This document shows positions 17,047 through 26,486 of a DNA stretch of 35,716 bases, piece after piece. The DNA is from JBFHER01 sp041584055. GTDB taxonomy: Bacteria > Bacteroidota > Bacteroidia > Bacteroidales > UBA5342. Within the stretch, counting starts at the first letter, position 1, and every line of letters begins with the position of its first letter. Made by a program: the position numbers and the translations under genes. The notes beneath the pieces are model-generated. The model saw only the letters and a list, made by a program, of their open reading frames with translations. It ran no database searches and had not been told where the DNA came from. The stretch lies in assembly GCA_041584055.1 (NCBI GenBank), contig JBFHER010000008.1, forward strand, positions 1 through 35,716. Reading direction: 5' to 3'.

Positions 17047-17976
17047 ATGACAAAATTTATTTTATATTTTTCAGTTTTTGTCTTGCTTGGATGTGAATCC
17101 AGGGCGCAAAAACTAATCAAAACTCCCGAGGAAAATTCGGAGATTAGCATTCCTTTTAATTTAAAACGCGAGCAGGTAAAACCGATTTGGACGCTGGCTA
17201 ATAGCGAACTTCAATTGGAACTTCAAAATATGATAAACTCAGAACCAAAGTGGAAACGCCTGGTACAGCAAAAAAAGTTGGCGGTTGGTTGGGTTTTGTT
17301 AAACGATACCAGCAATATAAAATTTGCACGCATAAATGGCAGCGACATCATGTATGCCGCCAGCTTGCCAAAAATTGCCATTCTCCTAGCTGCCATGGAT
17401 GCGATAGAAAAGGGAGAGTTAGAAGACTCTGAAGAATTGCAAGCCGACATGCGATCAATGATTGCCCGATCGAACAATGCAGCTTCAACCCGAATAATGG
17501 ACCTGCTGGGTTTCGAGAAAATTGAAAAGGTACTAACCAATCCGGACTATTTGTTATATGATGAAGAGCACGGTGGTGGGCTATGGGTAGGAAAAAGGTA
17601 TGCAAAAACCGGTCGCCGCTACCCAGAACCAATAAAAGGAATTAGCCATGCAGCAACAGTAACTCAGGTGTGCCGATTTTATTATTTACTTATAAATGGT
17701 CAGCTGGTAAATTTCGAAAAATCTTCGCAGATGCTTTCTTATATGGAAGATCCGGAGATACACCACAAATTTGTAAATTCGATCGAAAAAGTAGCACCCA
17801 AAGCTAAGTTATTTCGTAAATCGGGAAGTTGGCAGAACTATCATGCCGATTCAATTTTAGTTTGGGGACCAGAAAGAAAATATATCCTGGTAGCCCTGAC
17901 GGAAGATCCAGATGGGGAAAAAATACTTCGTAACCTTGCTTTAAAAACTGACAATATTTTAAAACGACTCAACTAA
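17047..17976 (+). CDS. Lipoprotein serine hydrolase, class A beta-lactamase fold
   Basis: The 309-residue protein has a lipoprotein signal peptide: VFVLLGC with lipobox L-L-G-C16. This predicts anchoring in the envelope. Penicillin-recognising motifs appear in the right order: S106-L-P-K109 (SxxK), S142-N-N144 (SDN-like), and K258-S-G260 (KTG-like). I see no clear equivalent of the Omega-loop glutamate needed for class A beta-lactamase deacylation. Antibiotic hydrolysis is therefore not implied. A peptidoglycan- or peptide-directed hydrolase, or a penicillin-binding role, is equally possible. It probably forms an operon with the transporter-HEAT gene 40 bases downstream. A second, longer serine hydrolase lies on the opposite strand beyond that gene. 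Confidence 0.88.
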   Translation: MTKFILYFSVFVLLGCESRAQKLIKTPEENSEISIPFNLKREQVKPIWTLANSELQLELQNMINSEPKWKRLVQQKKLAVGWVLLNDTSNIKFARINGSDIMYAASLPKIAILLAAMDAIEKGELEDSEELQADMRSMIARSNNAASTRIMDLLGFEKIEKVLTNPDYLLYDEEHGGGLWVGKRYAKTGRRYPEPIKGISHAATVTQVCRFYYLLINGQLVNFEKSSQMLSYMEDPEIHHKFVNSIEKVAPKAKLFRKSGSWQNYHADSILVWGPERKYILVALTEDPDGEKILRNLALKTDNILKRLN

Positions 17977-18016
17977 TCTCTATCTTTAGAGATCGGTAAT
18001 CGGCAGGAAAAAGCAA

Positions 18017-20869
18017 ATGGAAAACAACCAATTCACCTGGAACAATGAAACAATTGGGAATGCTTTAAAATACCTACTCACAAAATTTTTCGATTTGCGA
18101 GAGGGCGAATACAAACGTGCTCTCTTGATGCAACTCAACATATTCCTGATTATTTCGACACTTTTAATTATAAAACCTACAGTAAACGGACTCTTTTTAG
18201 CACAGTTTGGCGTAAAGAGTTTGCCACTAGCTTTTGTATTTGTAGCGTTTTTCGCGATGGGTTTATCTTTTCTGTACTCGCAAAAATTGCTTAAACTCTC
18301 GTTCTATACAATCATTCAACGTACAATTTCCACATCTGTAATTACCCTTATTGTTTTTGGGATATTACTTTCATTAAATGTGCTTGAGGACTGGGTAATC
18401 TACCTTTTGTATATATGTGTGGCGTTGTTTGCCGTTCTATCGGCATCTCAATTTTGGATTTTAGCAAACCTTGTTTTTAATCCTCGTGAAGCAAAACGGC
18501 TTTTCGGTTTTATCGGTGCCGGGGCAATTGCCGGGGGCATCTTTGGGGGATATCTAACCTCTTTGCTGGCTCCTGCAATTGGCAGCGAAAACTTACTTTT
18601 TGTAAGTGCATTTCTTTTGTTAATGACCATTCCAATAACACGTAAGGTATGGCGTGAGAATCTAAGTGGCAAAAACAATCCTGTCAAAAATAAAAACAAA
18701 CTTCAGGAAATTGTTGAAAGTCCTTTTCAGCTTGTCCGAAAATCAAAACACCTCACTTACCTTGCCGGCATTGTTGGCATCAGTGTTATCGTTGCAAAAC
18801 TTGTGGATTATCAGTTTAATGCCATTGCATCTTTCCAGATAAGTGACCCTGACGAATTAACCGCATTTTTTGGATTCTGGTTCTCAAATTTCAATTTATT
18901 ATCATTGCTTATTCAACTATTTCTAACCCGTCGCGTGGTTGGCGTCTTTGGCGTTGGAACATCATTGTTCTTTCTCCCAACAGGTATATTTATTGGAGCA
19001 TTGCTCATCCTTTTTGCCCCTACACTTCTTGCAGCAATTGTGATTAAAATGGCCGATGGCAGTCTAAAGCAATCGATTAATAAATCGGCTGTGGAACTAC
19101 TTGCCTTACCGATTCCACTTGACATCAAAAACAAGACAAAAATGTTTATCGATGTTTTTGTTGATAGTGTGGCCACAGGTATTGGAGGAATTATACTTAT
19201 TCTTGTTGTAAATGCATTTCATCTGTCAAGTCAATTTATAAGTTTAATTATTATTTTGACGCTTGGTGTTTGGTTCTTTTTTGCAATAAAAATCCGAAAA
19301 GAATACATCAAGTCTTTTCATTTGAAACTAAAACAAAAAAGCCAGAAAAAGACAACCAGGAGATTAGACATTTCAAATGATTCAGTTTTAAAAGGCTTAA
19401 TTAATGTACTGAAAAATGGAGATGAAAATCAAATTGTATGGATACTTCGGAAATCAAAAGAAAAGCCGAGAGAAATATTGTTTGCACCCATTGTTCAATT
19501 ATTACAACACAGCAGTGGAAATGTTAGAGCTGAAGCACTGCGTTATCTATATTATCACCCGCATAAAACCATTATAGATAAAATTTACCAAATGACCTCA
19601 GATCCTGTTCAGGATGTAAAAATAAGTGCTTTTGAATATTTGATGGCGCACCATCCGGAAAATCGAATTGATTTAATGCGAAAATTCTTATCGGATAGTG
19701 ACCCGAAAGTAAGTGGTGCAGCACTCTTGAGTCTTGCAGGGGAATTGCGTGACAATCCCGAACTTAAAGCCCAATACGAATTACGGAAGATTGTAAAAGA
19801 AAAAATACTGGCCCTCGAAATGGAACAAGATATTGAAGTCAGAACTTTCAATACAAGAATAATACTCGAAACCATTGGGAAAGGAAATATGCCTGGCTTT
19901 TTCACTTTTATCGAAGACGGATTAAACAATACAAATTCGGAAATTGTAAATGCAGCCATAAAATCTGCTGGTCTGTCGATGGCTCCGGAGTTTATTGATA
20001 AATTAATCTCCTTCCTCCCGGATATAAAATATTCAGAGAATGCGTCAATTGCTTTGGCTCAATATGGTGTAGAAATACTTTCATTTTTACAGGCAGTATT
20101 AATTGATAATTCAAAAACAGAAATTCATCAAAAGATCCCGCTTATTGTAGAAAAAATAGGATCACAACTTGCAGTCAACTTTTTATTTAATTTGCTGGAT
20201 TCAGAAAATATTCAGATTCGTAACAAAGCACTTTCGTCGTTGTCTCTGATGAAAAACAAGTACCACTTTTTGCAATTCGATAAAAGGCTGGTGATTCGTA
20301 ATATTCTCGACGAGTCAAGAATTTTACAGGATACATTATCAATTCTCTATCTTCAGAATAAATTAGAAAAACTAGCCGACAATGATGAAATTGATTTGTC
20401 GGATGCCCGTAAGAGTTTAATTAATTTATTGGAAAGACGATTAGACGGTAGCCTGGAACGCGTTTTTCGTTTGCTTGGGTTAAAATATCCTAGCGATGAT
20501 ATTGATTCAGCATACAAAGGTTTTCAAAGTAATAAACCCGACATTCGAATTAGCTGCATTGAGTTTTTGGATAACCTACTCGATACAAAGTTAAAACGTG
20601 TATTGATTCCAATACTGGAAACGACCTTGCTAGACACGCTTTCGGAAAATGCCTTGAAAAATATTAACGTCCATATTCCGGATGAGAAAGAATGTTATTC
20701 CTTGTTACTTCAAAGCAACGATTTAAAAATTAAACTGGCTGTTTTACACCTTATTTCTAAATTAAAACAGCATGAATATTTACCACTAGTAAACACCTAC
20801 AGGAACAATCCCAATCAAAAAGTCAGGGATTTTGCCGAAAAAGCCTTTCATTCAATACAAGCGATGTAG
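18017..20869 (+). CDS. ATP/ADP translocase-like (NTT/MFS) transporter fused to HEAT repeats
   Basis: The protein has 950 residues. Residues about 35-430 form a polytopic membrane domain of about 12 helices. Its layout, including the ASQFWILANLVFNPREAKRLF and GAGAIAGGIFGGYL stretches, resembles nucleotide transporter (Npt/Tlc) and related MFS proteins. Residues about 450-950 are soluble alpha-helical HEAT-type repeats, for example SSGNVRAEALRYLYYHPHK and SDSDPKVSGAALLSLAGEL. NTT-HEAT fusions occur in free-living Bacteroidota, unlike the parasite NTT proteins that exchange host ATP. Their substrate is not settled. Candidate roles are adenine-nucleotide exchange or signalling-linked transport. 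It is convergent with the second serine hydrolase (3 bases apart) and follows the lipoprotein hydrolase. Confidence 0.85.
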   Translation: MENNQFTWNNETIGNALKYLLTKFFDLREGEYKRALLMQLNIFLIISTLLIIKPTVNGLFLAQFGVKSLPLAFVFVAFFAMGLSFLYSQKLLKLSFYTIIQRTISTSVITLIVFGILLSLNVLEDWVIYLLYICVALFAVLSASQFWILANLVFNPREAKRLFGFIGAGAIAGGIFGGYLTSLLAPAIGSENLLFVSAFLLLMTIPITRKVWRENLSGKNNPVKNKNKLQEIVESPFQLVRKSKHLTYLAGIVGISVIVAKLVDYQFNAIASFQISDPDELTAFFGFWFSNFNLLSLLIQLFLTRRVVGVFGVGTSLFFLPTGIFIGALLILFAPTLLAAIVIKMADGSLKQSINKSAVELLALPIPLDIKNKTKMFIDVFVDSVATGIGGIILILVVNAFHLSSQFISLIIILTLGVWFFFAIKIRKEYIKSFHLKLKQKSQKKTTRRLDISNDSVLKGLINVLKNGDENQIVWILRKSKEKPREILFAPIVQLLQHSSGNVRAEALRYLYYHPHKTIIDKIYQMTSDPVQDVKISAFEYLMAHHPENRIDLMRKFLSDSDPKVSGAALLSLAGELRDNPELKAQYELRKIVKEKILALEMEQDIEVRTFNTRIILETIGKGNMPGFFTFIEDGLNNTNSEIVNAAIKSAGLSMAPEFIDKLISFLPDIKYSENASIALAQYGVEILSFLQAVLIDNSKTEIHQKIPLIVEKIGSQLAVNFLFNLLDSENIQIRNKALSSLSLMKNKYHFLQFDKRLVIRNILDESRILQDTLSILYLQNKLEKLADNDEIDLSDARKSLINLLERRLDGSLERVFRLLGLKYPSDDIDSAYKGFQSNKPDIRISCIEFLDNLLDTKLKRVLIPILETTLLDTLSENALKNINVHIPDEKECYSLLLQSNDLKIKLAVLHLISKLKQHEYLPLVNTYRNNPNQKVRDFAEKAFHSIQAM

Positions 20870-20872
20870 TTT

Positions 20873-22174
20873 CTATTTTCGGACGATATCATCAATTCTT
20901 GTTGCCAGGGTCTGGTGGTCTATATTTGAGTTTTTACGCAATACATTTGACATTAAGACAACTAAATAAACGGTTCCGTCTTTGTGTTCAACGATGGCAA
21001 CAGAATTCATAAAATTTTCGACATTCCCTGCATATTTTTTACATTCGAAACCTTCTTCAGGCTTGCATTTATACAAGCTGCCAGATTTAAAATACAAGGC
21101 AGCATCAACAAGCCTGGGCGAGGTTCCGTAACGAATCCTTCGGTCTGTCATATATAATAATCTTTTCATTTCGAGGCTGGATTGTACATCCACAATCTTC
21201 CCACGTTCAAGAGCCATTAAAAACTTCATTAATCCCATCGGAGTTCCAATACTTCCTCCCGAACCGGGGATAAAGGATTTGGCACCATATGTAAACATAC
21301 TTCCCAGCCTCCACTCCTCCTTCGTTATGCCCAAATCCTGAAGAGGCTCATTAACCACTGCAACTGCCAGTTTTTGCAAGTCTGTTTTAGATGTACTTTT
21401 AAAAAACATTTTTGCCTGATCTTCGCTTAGATCTGGATATGCACTTCCAAACTGCCTCATCAGTAAAACTTCACGCCAAAGAACACTTGCCGCACCATTA
21501 TTGCTAACCGAAAGCATATGATCAGTCCATTCGTACAAAGAAAATACATCAGTTTCTTTTACAGTTCGTTTTACTAAAACTTTGGTTTCAGGATTGAAAA
21601 ACGGCACGGTATGCTCGTCGGAAATTGCCCAATGCCCGGCAACAACAAATTTGGTTTTCAACAGTTCCTGCCGCTTTTCAAACGAATCAGGATAAATCCT
21701 TTGAAGTTCATTAAATAGACCAGCTAATACAGCTAGCTTTCCAACACTACCTGGTTGAAATCCCCGAGATTCATTTTTGCACGCATAGCGAACTTTTCTA
21801 CCGGGGGTAATGTCCAAAATGCTAACCGAATAACTTTCGTCTAAATTCGGAAACAAACCCGCCAGTTTTTTCTGTAAAACAGCATCTGGAACAGGCAAGA
21901 TTTCCAAACTATCCCCCCTTGAATTAAGCAATTGTAAATGAATATCATCCAGCGACTTACGTGCCCCTTCGATTGGTTTAACATCTTTAATTTCTCCGGT
22001 CAAAACCAATTGCAGGCGAACCAGTCTTCTTATGCCGGTTAAATAATACCCATCGATCGGGTAAGCTGCAAGACCTTCCGACATAAAAAGAAAGATTAAG
22101 CAGACATACATAAATTTACGAGTGGTTGAAATTGCTTCATTTTTGAAGTCCTGAGATAGTCGCGTCTTCATCAT
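20873..22174 (-). CDS. Exported serine hydrolase, beta-lactamase/PBP fold
   Basis: This 433-residue protein has one hydrophobic segment (about 21-38, FMYVCLIFLFMSEGLAA) after a basic N-terminus, indicating export or membrane anchoring. The active-site set is complete: S143-V-G-K146 in PGSVGKLAV, S224-N-N226 in SVSNNGAAS, and K363-S-G365 in YFKSGSLYKC. It is longer than the 309-residue hydrolase at 17047 and shares only these motifs. Two Met codons occur at the start; either is possible. The upstream dikinase-like gene ends at the base before this start, so the two are co-transcribed. Likely substrates are peptidoglycan-type peptides or esters. Resistance function is not implied. Confidence 0.85.
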   Translation of the reverse strand: MMKTRLSQDFKNEAISTTRKFMYVCLIFLFMSEGLAAYPIDGYYLTGIRRLVRLQLVLTGEIKDVKPIEGARKSLDDIHLQLLNSRGDSLEILPVPDAVLQKKLAGLFPNLDESYSVSILDITPGRKVRYACKNESRGFQPGSVGKLAVLAGLFNELQRIYPDSFEKRQELLKTKFVVAGHWAISDEHTVPFFNPETKVLVKRTVKETDVFSLYEWTDHMLSVSNNGAASVLWREVLLMRQFGSAYPDLSEDQAKMFFKSTSKTDLQKLAVAVVNEPLQDLGITKEEWRLGSMFTYGAKSFIPGSGGSIGTPMGLMKFLMALERGKIVDVQSSLEMKRLLYMTDRRIRYGTSPRLVDAALYFKSGSLYKCKPEEGFECKKYAGNVENFMNSVAIVEHKDGTVYLVVLMSNVLRKNSNIDHQTLATRIDDIVRK

Positions 22175-25066
22175 TTATAATTTTTCCGAAAGTGAAATCC
22201 TTTTCAAATCATTGATCTTGGGGGTAATAGATTCAAGATAATCTGCTCCTGCTGCACTTTTATTTTCGACAAAAGGTCGTACCTGAAACAAAAAAAGTTT
22301 GTTTTCAAGAAATCCACATTCTACATCAAATGGCCCTTCCATACCATTGGTTTCTTTCATTTTTTGCTTCAGTTTTTCGCTGAACATTCTTATCTGAGCT
22401 AAATTCTGGTTATTTAAAATTGGCGCTTCAAAAGTCGTTGAAAGTTTACCAACGCCACCATTTATTGGCAGTTCATTAAAATACAGTTCGCGCGATGGAG
22501 CAAGCAGCACATCTTCCCCACTGGCTTTTAAAAGATACGATTCGGCCGACTGCCCGTCAACGGCTCCTCCAGCACCCCTGCTAAAAGCAATGGTTAAATC
22601 ATCAATTGTTCCGGAGCCAAGCCCCTTTGTTATCAGCACACCAGAACAATCTACATTCACTGTTGGGATGACCAAAATTGATGGAAAAACATTTTCCGGA
22701 TTAAGTAAATAACTTTGTCGCCATCTAAAGCTGCGTTCCGAATAGGGGGATGCCCAAACCTGTTTAATCCCGTCCATAATTTTTTCTTTGTCCGCCACAT
22801 TAAACAAAGTTAAATTCAAGCCAGCACCAGTAAAATCTTTCAGGTCTTCCATGTTCGTATCGCTTCTTAAGAAAACAGGCAATTTGCCCATCTCTTTTCC
22901 GAACACCTGCTCAAACTGTTTTTGGAAATCAGCTTCAAATTCGGGCAAAAGTTCCATATTCAGAATCGTACTCCTTAGAATTTTCAGTTTACCCAATACA
23001 AAATTATCAATGGATGTTTTATCCTGTTTTTCCTTTTCCATTTTGGCAGCTTGCTGAAATGTTGCATTTAAAAATTCCCAGTACGTTTGATTGTATTCGG
23101 GCATTTTTTGCGCCATGTGTTGTTTGAATATTCCAAAAGGAATCACAAGGCCTTCAACAACATTTTCGGGAAACATGAACTTTAACTGTCCAAGATTTGC
23201 TGCCTTAGGACCACAAATTATACCTGAACTCTTCGCATTTACCGAACGAAGATTAAGCACTGTTTTCTGGTTTAGATTCATTTTATCTACTTCAACCCGG
23301 ATTTTTTGCTCACCCCTTTTCTTTGTCTCAAACAGTGCTTTTTCTTCTGGCAACATATTTTCTGCCAATTTCATCAAGACAGTCCCTTTTTCAGAAACAG
23401 CAAAAAATATTTCTTTTCCCTCATATGGTTTAAGCGACACCAGATTTTGTTGAGAAAGAACGACATTTGGTATTCCAAGGTTCCTGGCAAGCAGTTGAAC
23501 ATGCGACACTAGATTCCCTTCCGAAACCGTTGCAATACCAGCAACAGGTTTTAAATCGGCCGGTGGATGCTGAAAAACGTAAATTTTGTCTGCAGATACC
23601 TCAAGTTCCTCAGACGAATCAGCGACAACCAGGACTCCTTTTGCAAATCCGGAATTCAGCCCCCTGAAATGACTCTGATTTTCGATCGAAAACACGTTAT
23701 TCGTTAAACCCGATTGTTTCCCGATAAAACCACCTAAGTCTCCTACGCTCTTGCCTAAATGAAGCAATACAGATGAACGAATTAAGTCATCGGTAAAACC
23801 TGAAACCATGGGTTCAAAGCCTTCAAAAAGTTTAATTTCATTTCCATAATTAGCCCGGATTGTCCCGGTACTCCATTCTACAACTCTTCGCGCAATTGTC
23901 ATCCATTCATTTAACTGATTGATGGTCGCATCGCTGTTTTTTTCGGGATTTAGATCATCGTCTATTTTTTCCCACTCCCATAATTCAATGTATCCGGCAC
24001 CTGCCGCCGCTTTAGAAAGCACATAATTTTTCTTTAGTATTTCGTGTAAGCTTATGACTTCCCAATTGGCAACTTCTTTAAAAATGAGCTCCTCCACCTT
24101 ATTCGACAAATCGAATAAAGCCATTTTTACTTTATTTGATTCAGACGGAATCCTGTTACGGATTTCAAGAAGCAAGGAGGAACCAATTTCTATTTTCTGA
24201 CCAGAGCTTGTAGCCAAGTTTAATTCTTCCAGGTATTTTTTAACCATTCTACCAGACACCGTTTGTGCACCTACCACTTTTATGTAAGGCTCTAAAGATT
24301 GCCATTTTATAGGCTGAAACATGATGTGCATCTCTGCAATTAATTGGTCGATCTTTGCTTTATTTTGATCACTAAGATGGGGTTCATTTTTCCGCCTAAA
24401 ATCCTCTACTGCAATAATATCAGAAGCTTCAGGCTGTCCATGTATTTTAATCCGAATATTCATAAACGAAGGATTACCTTCCGCAATTTCCAATGAAAGC
24501 GACCTCACTTTTTTTATATTGCTATTGTCTGCTTTATGTGGAGTATCTTTAAATACTTGTCGTAAAAAAAAGAAATTACTTTGCTCTATTTTTTTACTGC
24601 TCACGACCCATTTCAGAAAACCTTCACCCCAAGCATTTTCATCTTCATCCTGAAAAGCGCCACGATAAAACTTTGCTTTTTGCAAAATCCAGCCATCATC
24701 AATACTTTCCAAATAATTTTCAAGTTGATATTGTTTTAATCTGGAATGTTGATTTTTCTCATCCCAAAAATCAAGCGTGTCAGTCGCTGAAAGAATCTGT
24801 CCAAGGTAAATGCCGTTCTTTTTAGCAAGCTCAATTACCCATGGCTTGTAAGTGGCACGTTGTACACCTCCAGGTTCTGGACAGCGCAATTTCGGAAGCA
24901 CTTTTGAACCATCTGGACAAAACCACATAATTTGCTGATAGGGTCCTTTGGGATCCTTTTTGAACGTCTCAATCATTTCTTCAATCATCTTATTATCCAC
25001 CTTTTGTGCCAGAACGGAGTTACAAGAAGCGACAACAAGCACAATTGAAATTATAAAAATTCTCAT
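22175..25066 (-). CDS. Exported dikinase-like protein with glucan, water dikinase domain order
   Basis: This 963-residue protein has an N-terminal signal peptide with a possible lipobox (V-A-S-C15). An alternative signal peptidase I site follows A20. A phosphohistidine-type domain lies around H522 (EGNLVSHVQLLARNLGIPN). The ATP-grasp region comes after it: GPKAANLGQL at 619-628, FLRSDTNMEDLKDFTGAGL at 732-750, and the C-terminal FDVECG with QVRPF. PEP synthases and PPDK have the ATP-grasp first. Here the order is His domain then ATP-grasp, as in plant glucan, water dikinases, and the RSDxNxEDL/GAGL words also resemble that family. Dikinases transfer ATP's beta-phosphate through the histidine. 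Export of such an enzyme is odd, since ATP is scarce outside the cytoplasm. Residues 30-450 are unrecognised. Confidence 0.82.
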   Translation of the reverse strand: MRIFIISIVLVVASCNSVLAQKVDNKMIEEMIETFKKDPKGPYQQIMWFCPDGSKVLPKLRCPEPGGVQRATYKPWVIELAKKNGIYLGQILSATDTLDFWDEKNQHSRLKQYQLENYLESIDDGWILQKAKFYRGAFQDEDENAWGEGFLKWVVSSKKIEQSNFFFLRQVFKDTPHKADNSNIKKVRSLSLEIAEGNPSFMNIRIKIHGQPEASDIIAVEDFRRKNEPHLSDQNKAKIDQLIAEMHIMFQPIKWQSLEPYIKVVGAQTVSGRMVKKYLEELNLATSSGQKIEIGSSLLLEIRNRIPSESNKVKMALFDLSNKVEELIFKEVANWEVISLHEILKKNYVLSKAAAGAGYIELWEWEKIDDDLNPEKNSDATINQLNEWMTIARRVVEWSTGTIRANYGNEIKLFEGFEPMVSGFTDDLIRSSVLLHLGKSVGDLGGFIGKQSGLTNNVFSIENQSHFRGLNSGFAKGVLVVADSSEELEVSADKIYVFQHPPADLKPVAGIATVSEGNLVSHVQLLARNLGIPNVVLSQQNLVSLKPYEGKEIFFAVSEKGTVLMKLAENMLPEEKALFETKKRGEQKIRVEVDKMNLNQKTVLNLRSVNAKSSGIICGPKAANLGQLKFMFPENVVEGLVIPFGIFKQHMAQKMPEYNQTYWEFLNATFQQAAKMEKEKQDKTSIDNFVLGKLKILRSTILNMELLPEFEADFQKQFEQVFGKEMGKLPVFLRSDTNMEDLKDFTGAGLNLTLFNVADKEKIMDGIKQVWASPYSERSFRWRQSYLLNPENVFPSILVIPTVNVDCSGVLITKGLGSGTIDDLTIAFSRGAGGAVDGQSAESYLLKASGEDVLLAPSRELYFNELPINGGVGKLSTTFEAPILNNQNLAQIRMFSEKLKQKMKETNGMEGPFDVECGFLENKLFLFQVRPFVENKSAAGADYLESITPKINDLKRISLSEKL

Positions 25067-25447
25067 TTTTAATTGTTTTGTATTCTTACTAAAGATAACT
25101 AGAAATTGAACTAGAACAATTCGTATTATCCAAAAACTTGATAATCGTGCAATAAATTACATTTTGAAATTACTCTAATCGCCTGGTTGTTTAAGAAAAA
25201 CAACGTCTGATTTTCCCTTGACTTCAACGGAATTTGAGTGTTTTATGTGAGATCGAACTACATTCGAAAGCAAACTATTTTCTGCTGTTTATATTATGAC
25301 AAAGCAACACGGCTTTGGTCACATAATAAGCACATTTTATTACTTTGAAAACGCACTTTTTTTTCTACGTACCTTTAATAATTGTACTTTTACTTTTAAT
25401 AAAAAAGCATTTCAGGTTTAAATAATTTATTAACGAAATTCGTTCGA
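25067..25447. other. Divergent interval between dikinase-like gene and histidine kinase
   Basis: This 381-base AT-rich gap has one promoter-like element on the minus strand at 25298-25322. I see no ORF and no element of that type facing the histidine kinase. Confidence 0.5.
25298..25322 (-). promoter_or_regulatory. ECF-type promoter candidate for the dikinase/serine hydrolase operon
   Basis: On the minus strand, ATGTGACC, then GTCATAAT, with 17 bases between GTGAC and GTC. The start codon is 231 bases past the GTC, the longest leader among the elements with a clear target. Confidence 0.5.
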
Positions 25448-26449
25448 ATGAAAAAAACCACAACAAGTACTGCTGAATCCAATGACATTTTGCTTTCAAT
25501 TATTAAAAATATTTCACTCGGAATAATCGCTTTCAATAGAAACGGGCGCATTACAATTGTAAATGAAATGGCACGCGTTAATCTATGTATCCCTTTTTCC
25601 TTAAATGAAATGGAAAACATGCACATACTTGAATGTATTAAGGATAAAAACATTCTTACTGACCTGGTAAAGGATTGCCTAAACAATGGCCGAAAATCAT
25701 TTAATATTCGCAATCTAGAATACCGGGGCAAGCAAATGATGATTACAGGAAATTCAATCCTTAATGGAATGATAATAACCATTACTGATGTTACGGAGAA
25801 AAAGGAATCGGAGAAAGCCATGCTTAAGGCGCTGATTAAAGGGCAGGAAGATGAACGAAAACGTATTGCTAAGGAAATACATGACGGATTAGGGCCTATG
25901 TTATCGGCTGTTAAGATGCACGTTCAGGCAGTACAAAGTGATCTGGACACAATAGATAAAAACACGCTGACTAAATTAGAAACGATTTACAATTTAATTG
26001 ATAATGTTGCCAACGATATGCGCAGTCTTTCCCATGATTTAATGCCAAGGATAGTTGAAGACTTTGGTTTGGTTGAGGCCTTGGGTAGCATAAGCAATAG
26101 TTTAGCCAATCAAACAACAAAAATTGTTTTTACACACAATGTTGATGGGGAGCGATATGCAAAAAACATTGAACTCAATCTTTACAGAATTGCACAGGAG
26201 CTTATCCACAATGCCATCAAATATTCGAAAGCCGAAAAGATTACCTTACAACTGTTGAAGCACACAGACAGCCTAATCCTAATGGTGGAAGACAATGGAC
26301 AAGGTTTTGCGCAGAAAGAAAGAAAAGATTTTGGTATTGGATTGAGAAATATTGAGACCCGTGTAATTGCAATGGGAGGTATATTTACAATTGATTCTGT
26401 CCCCGATATTGGGGTCACCGCAACAGTAGAAATTGCCTTACCATCTTAA
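25448..26449 (+). CDS. Sensor histidine kinase, NarX/LytS-type (HisKA_3)
   Basis: This 333-residue kinase has no membrane segment, so it should sense a cytosolic signal. Residues about 12-116 form a PAS-like domain (NISLGIIAFNRNGRITIVNE ... ITDVTEKKE). The dimerisation and phosphoacceptor helix has H145 in RKRIAKEIHDGLGP. The catalytic domain has the N box ELIHNAIKYS with N255, the G1 box DNGQG at 282-286 and G2 GIGLRN at 296-301. The H-box form with EIHDG marks the HisKA_3 group that pairs with NarL-type regulators. The cognate regulator gene follows 37 bases downstream. PAS ligands may be oxygen, redox or metabolites; I see no diagnostic haem motif. Confidence 0.95.
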   Translation: MKKTTTSTAESNDILLSIIKNISLGIIAFNRNGRITIVNEMARVNLCIPFSLNEMENMHILECIKDKNILTDLVKDCLNNGRKSFNIRNLEYRGKQMMITGNSILNGMIITITDVTEKKESEKAMLKALIKGQEDERKRIAKEIHDGLGPMLSAVKMHVQAVQSDLDTIDKNTLTKLETIYNLIDNVANDMRSLSHDLMPRIVEDFGLVEALGSISNSLANQTTKIVFTHNVDGERYAKNIELNLYRIAQELIHNAIKYSKAEKITLQLLKHTDSLILMVEDNGQGFAQKERKDFGIGLRNIETRVIAMGGIFTIDSVPDIGVTATVEIALPS

Positions 26450-26486
26450 AACAAATACAAATGAATTCAATCTAATTAAATAAATC

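Noticed and set aside
17047..22174. Beta-lactam resistance genes
   Set aside because: The SxxK, SxN and KxG motifs fit many serine hydrolases and PBPs. I see no clear Omega-loop glutamate, so resistance is not supported.
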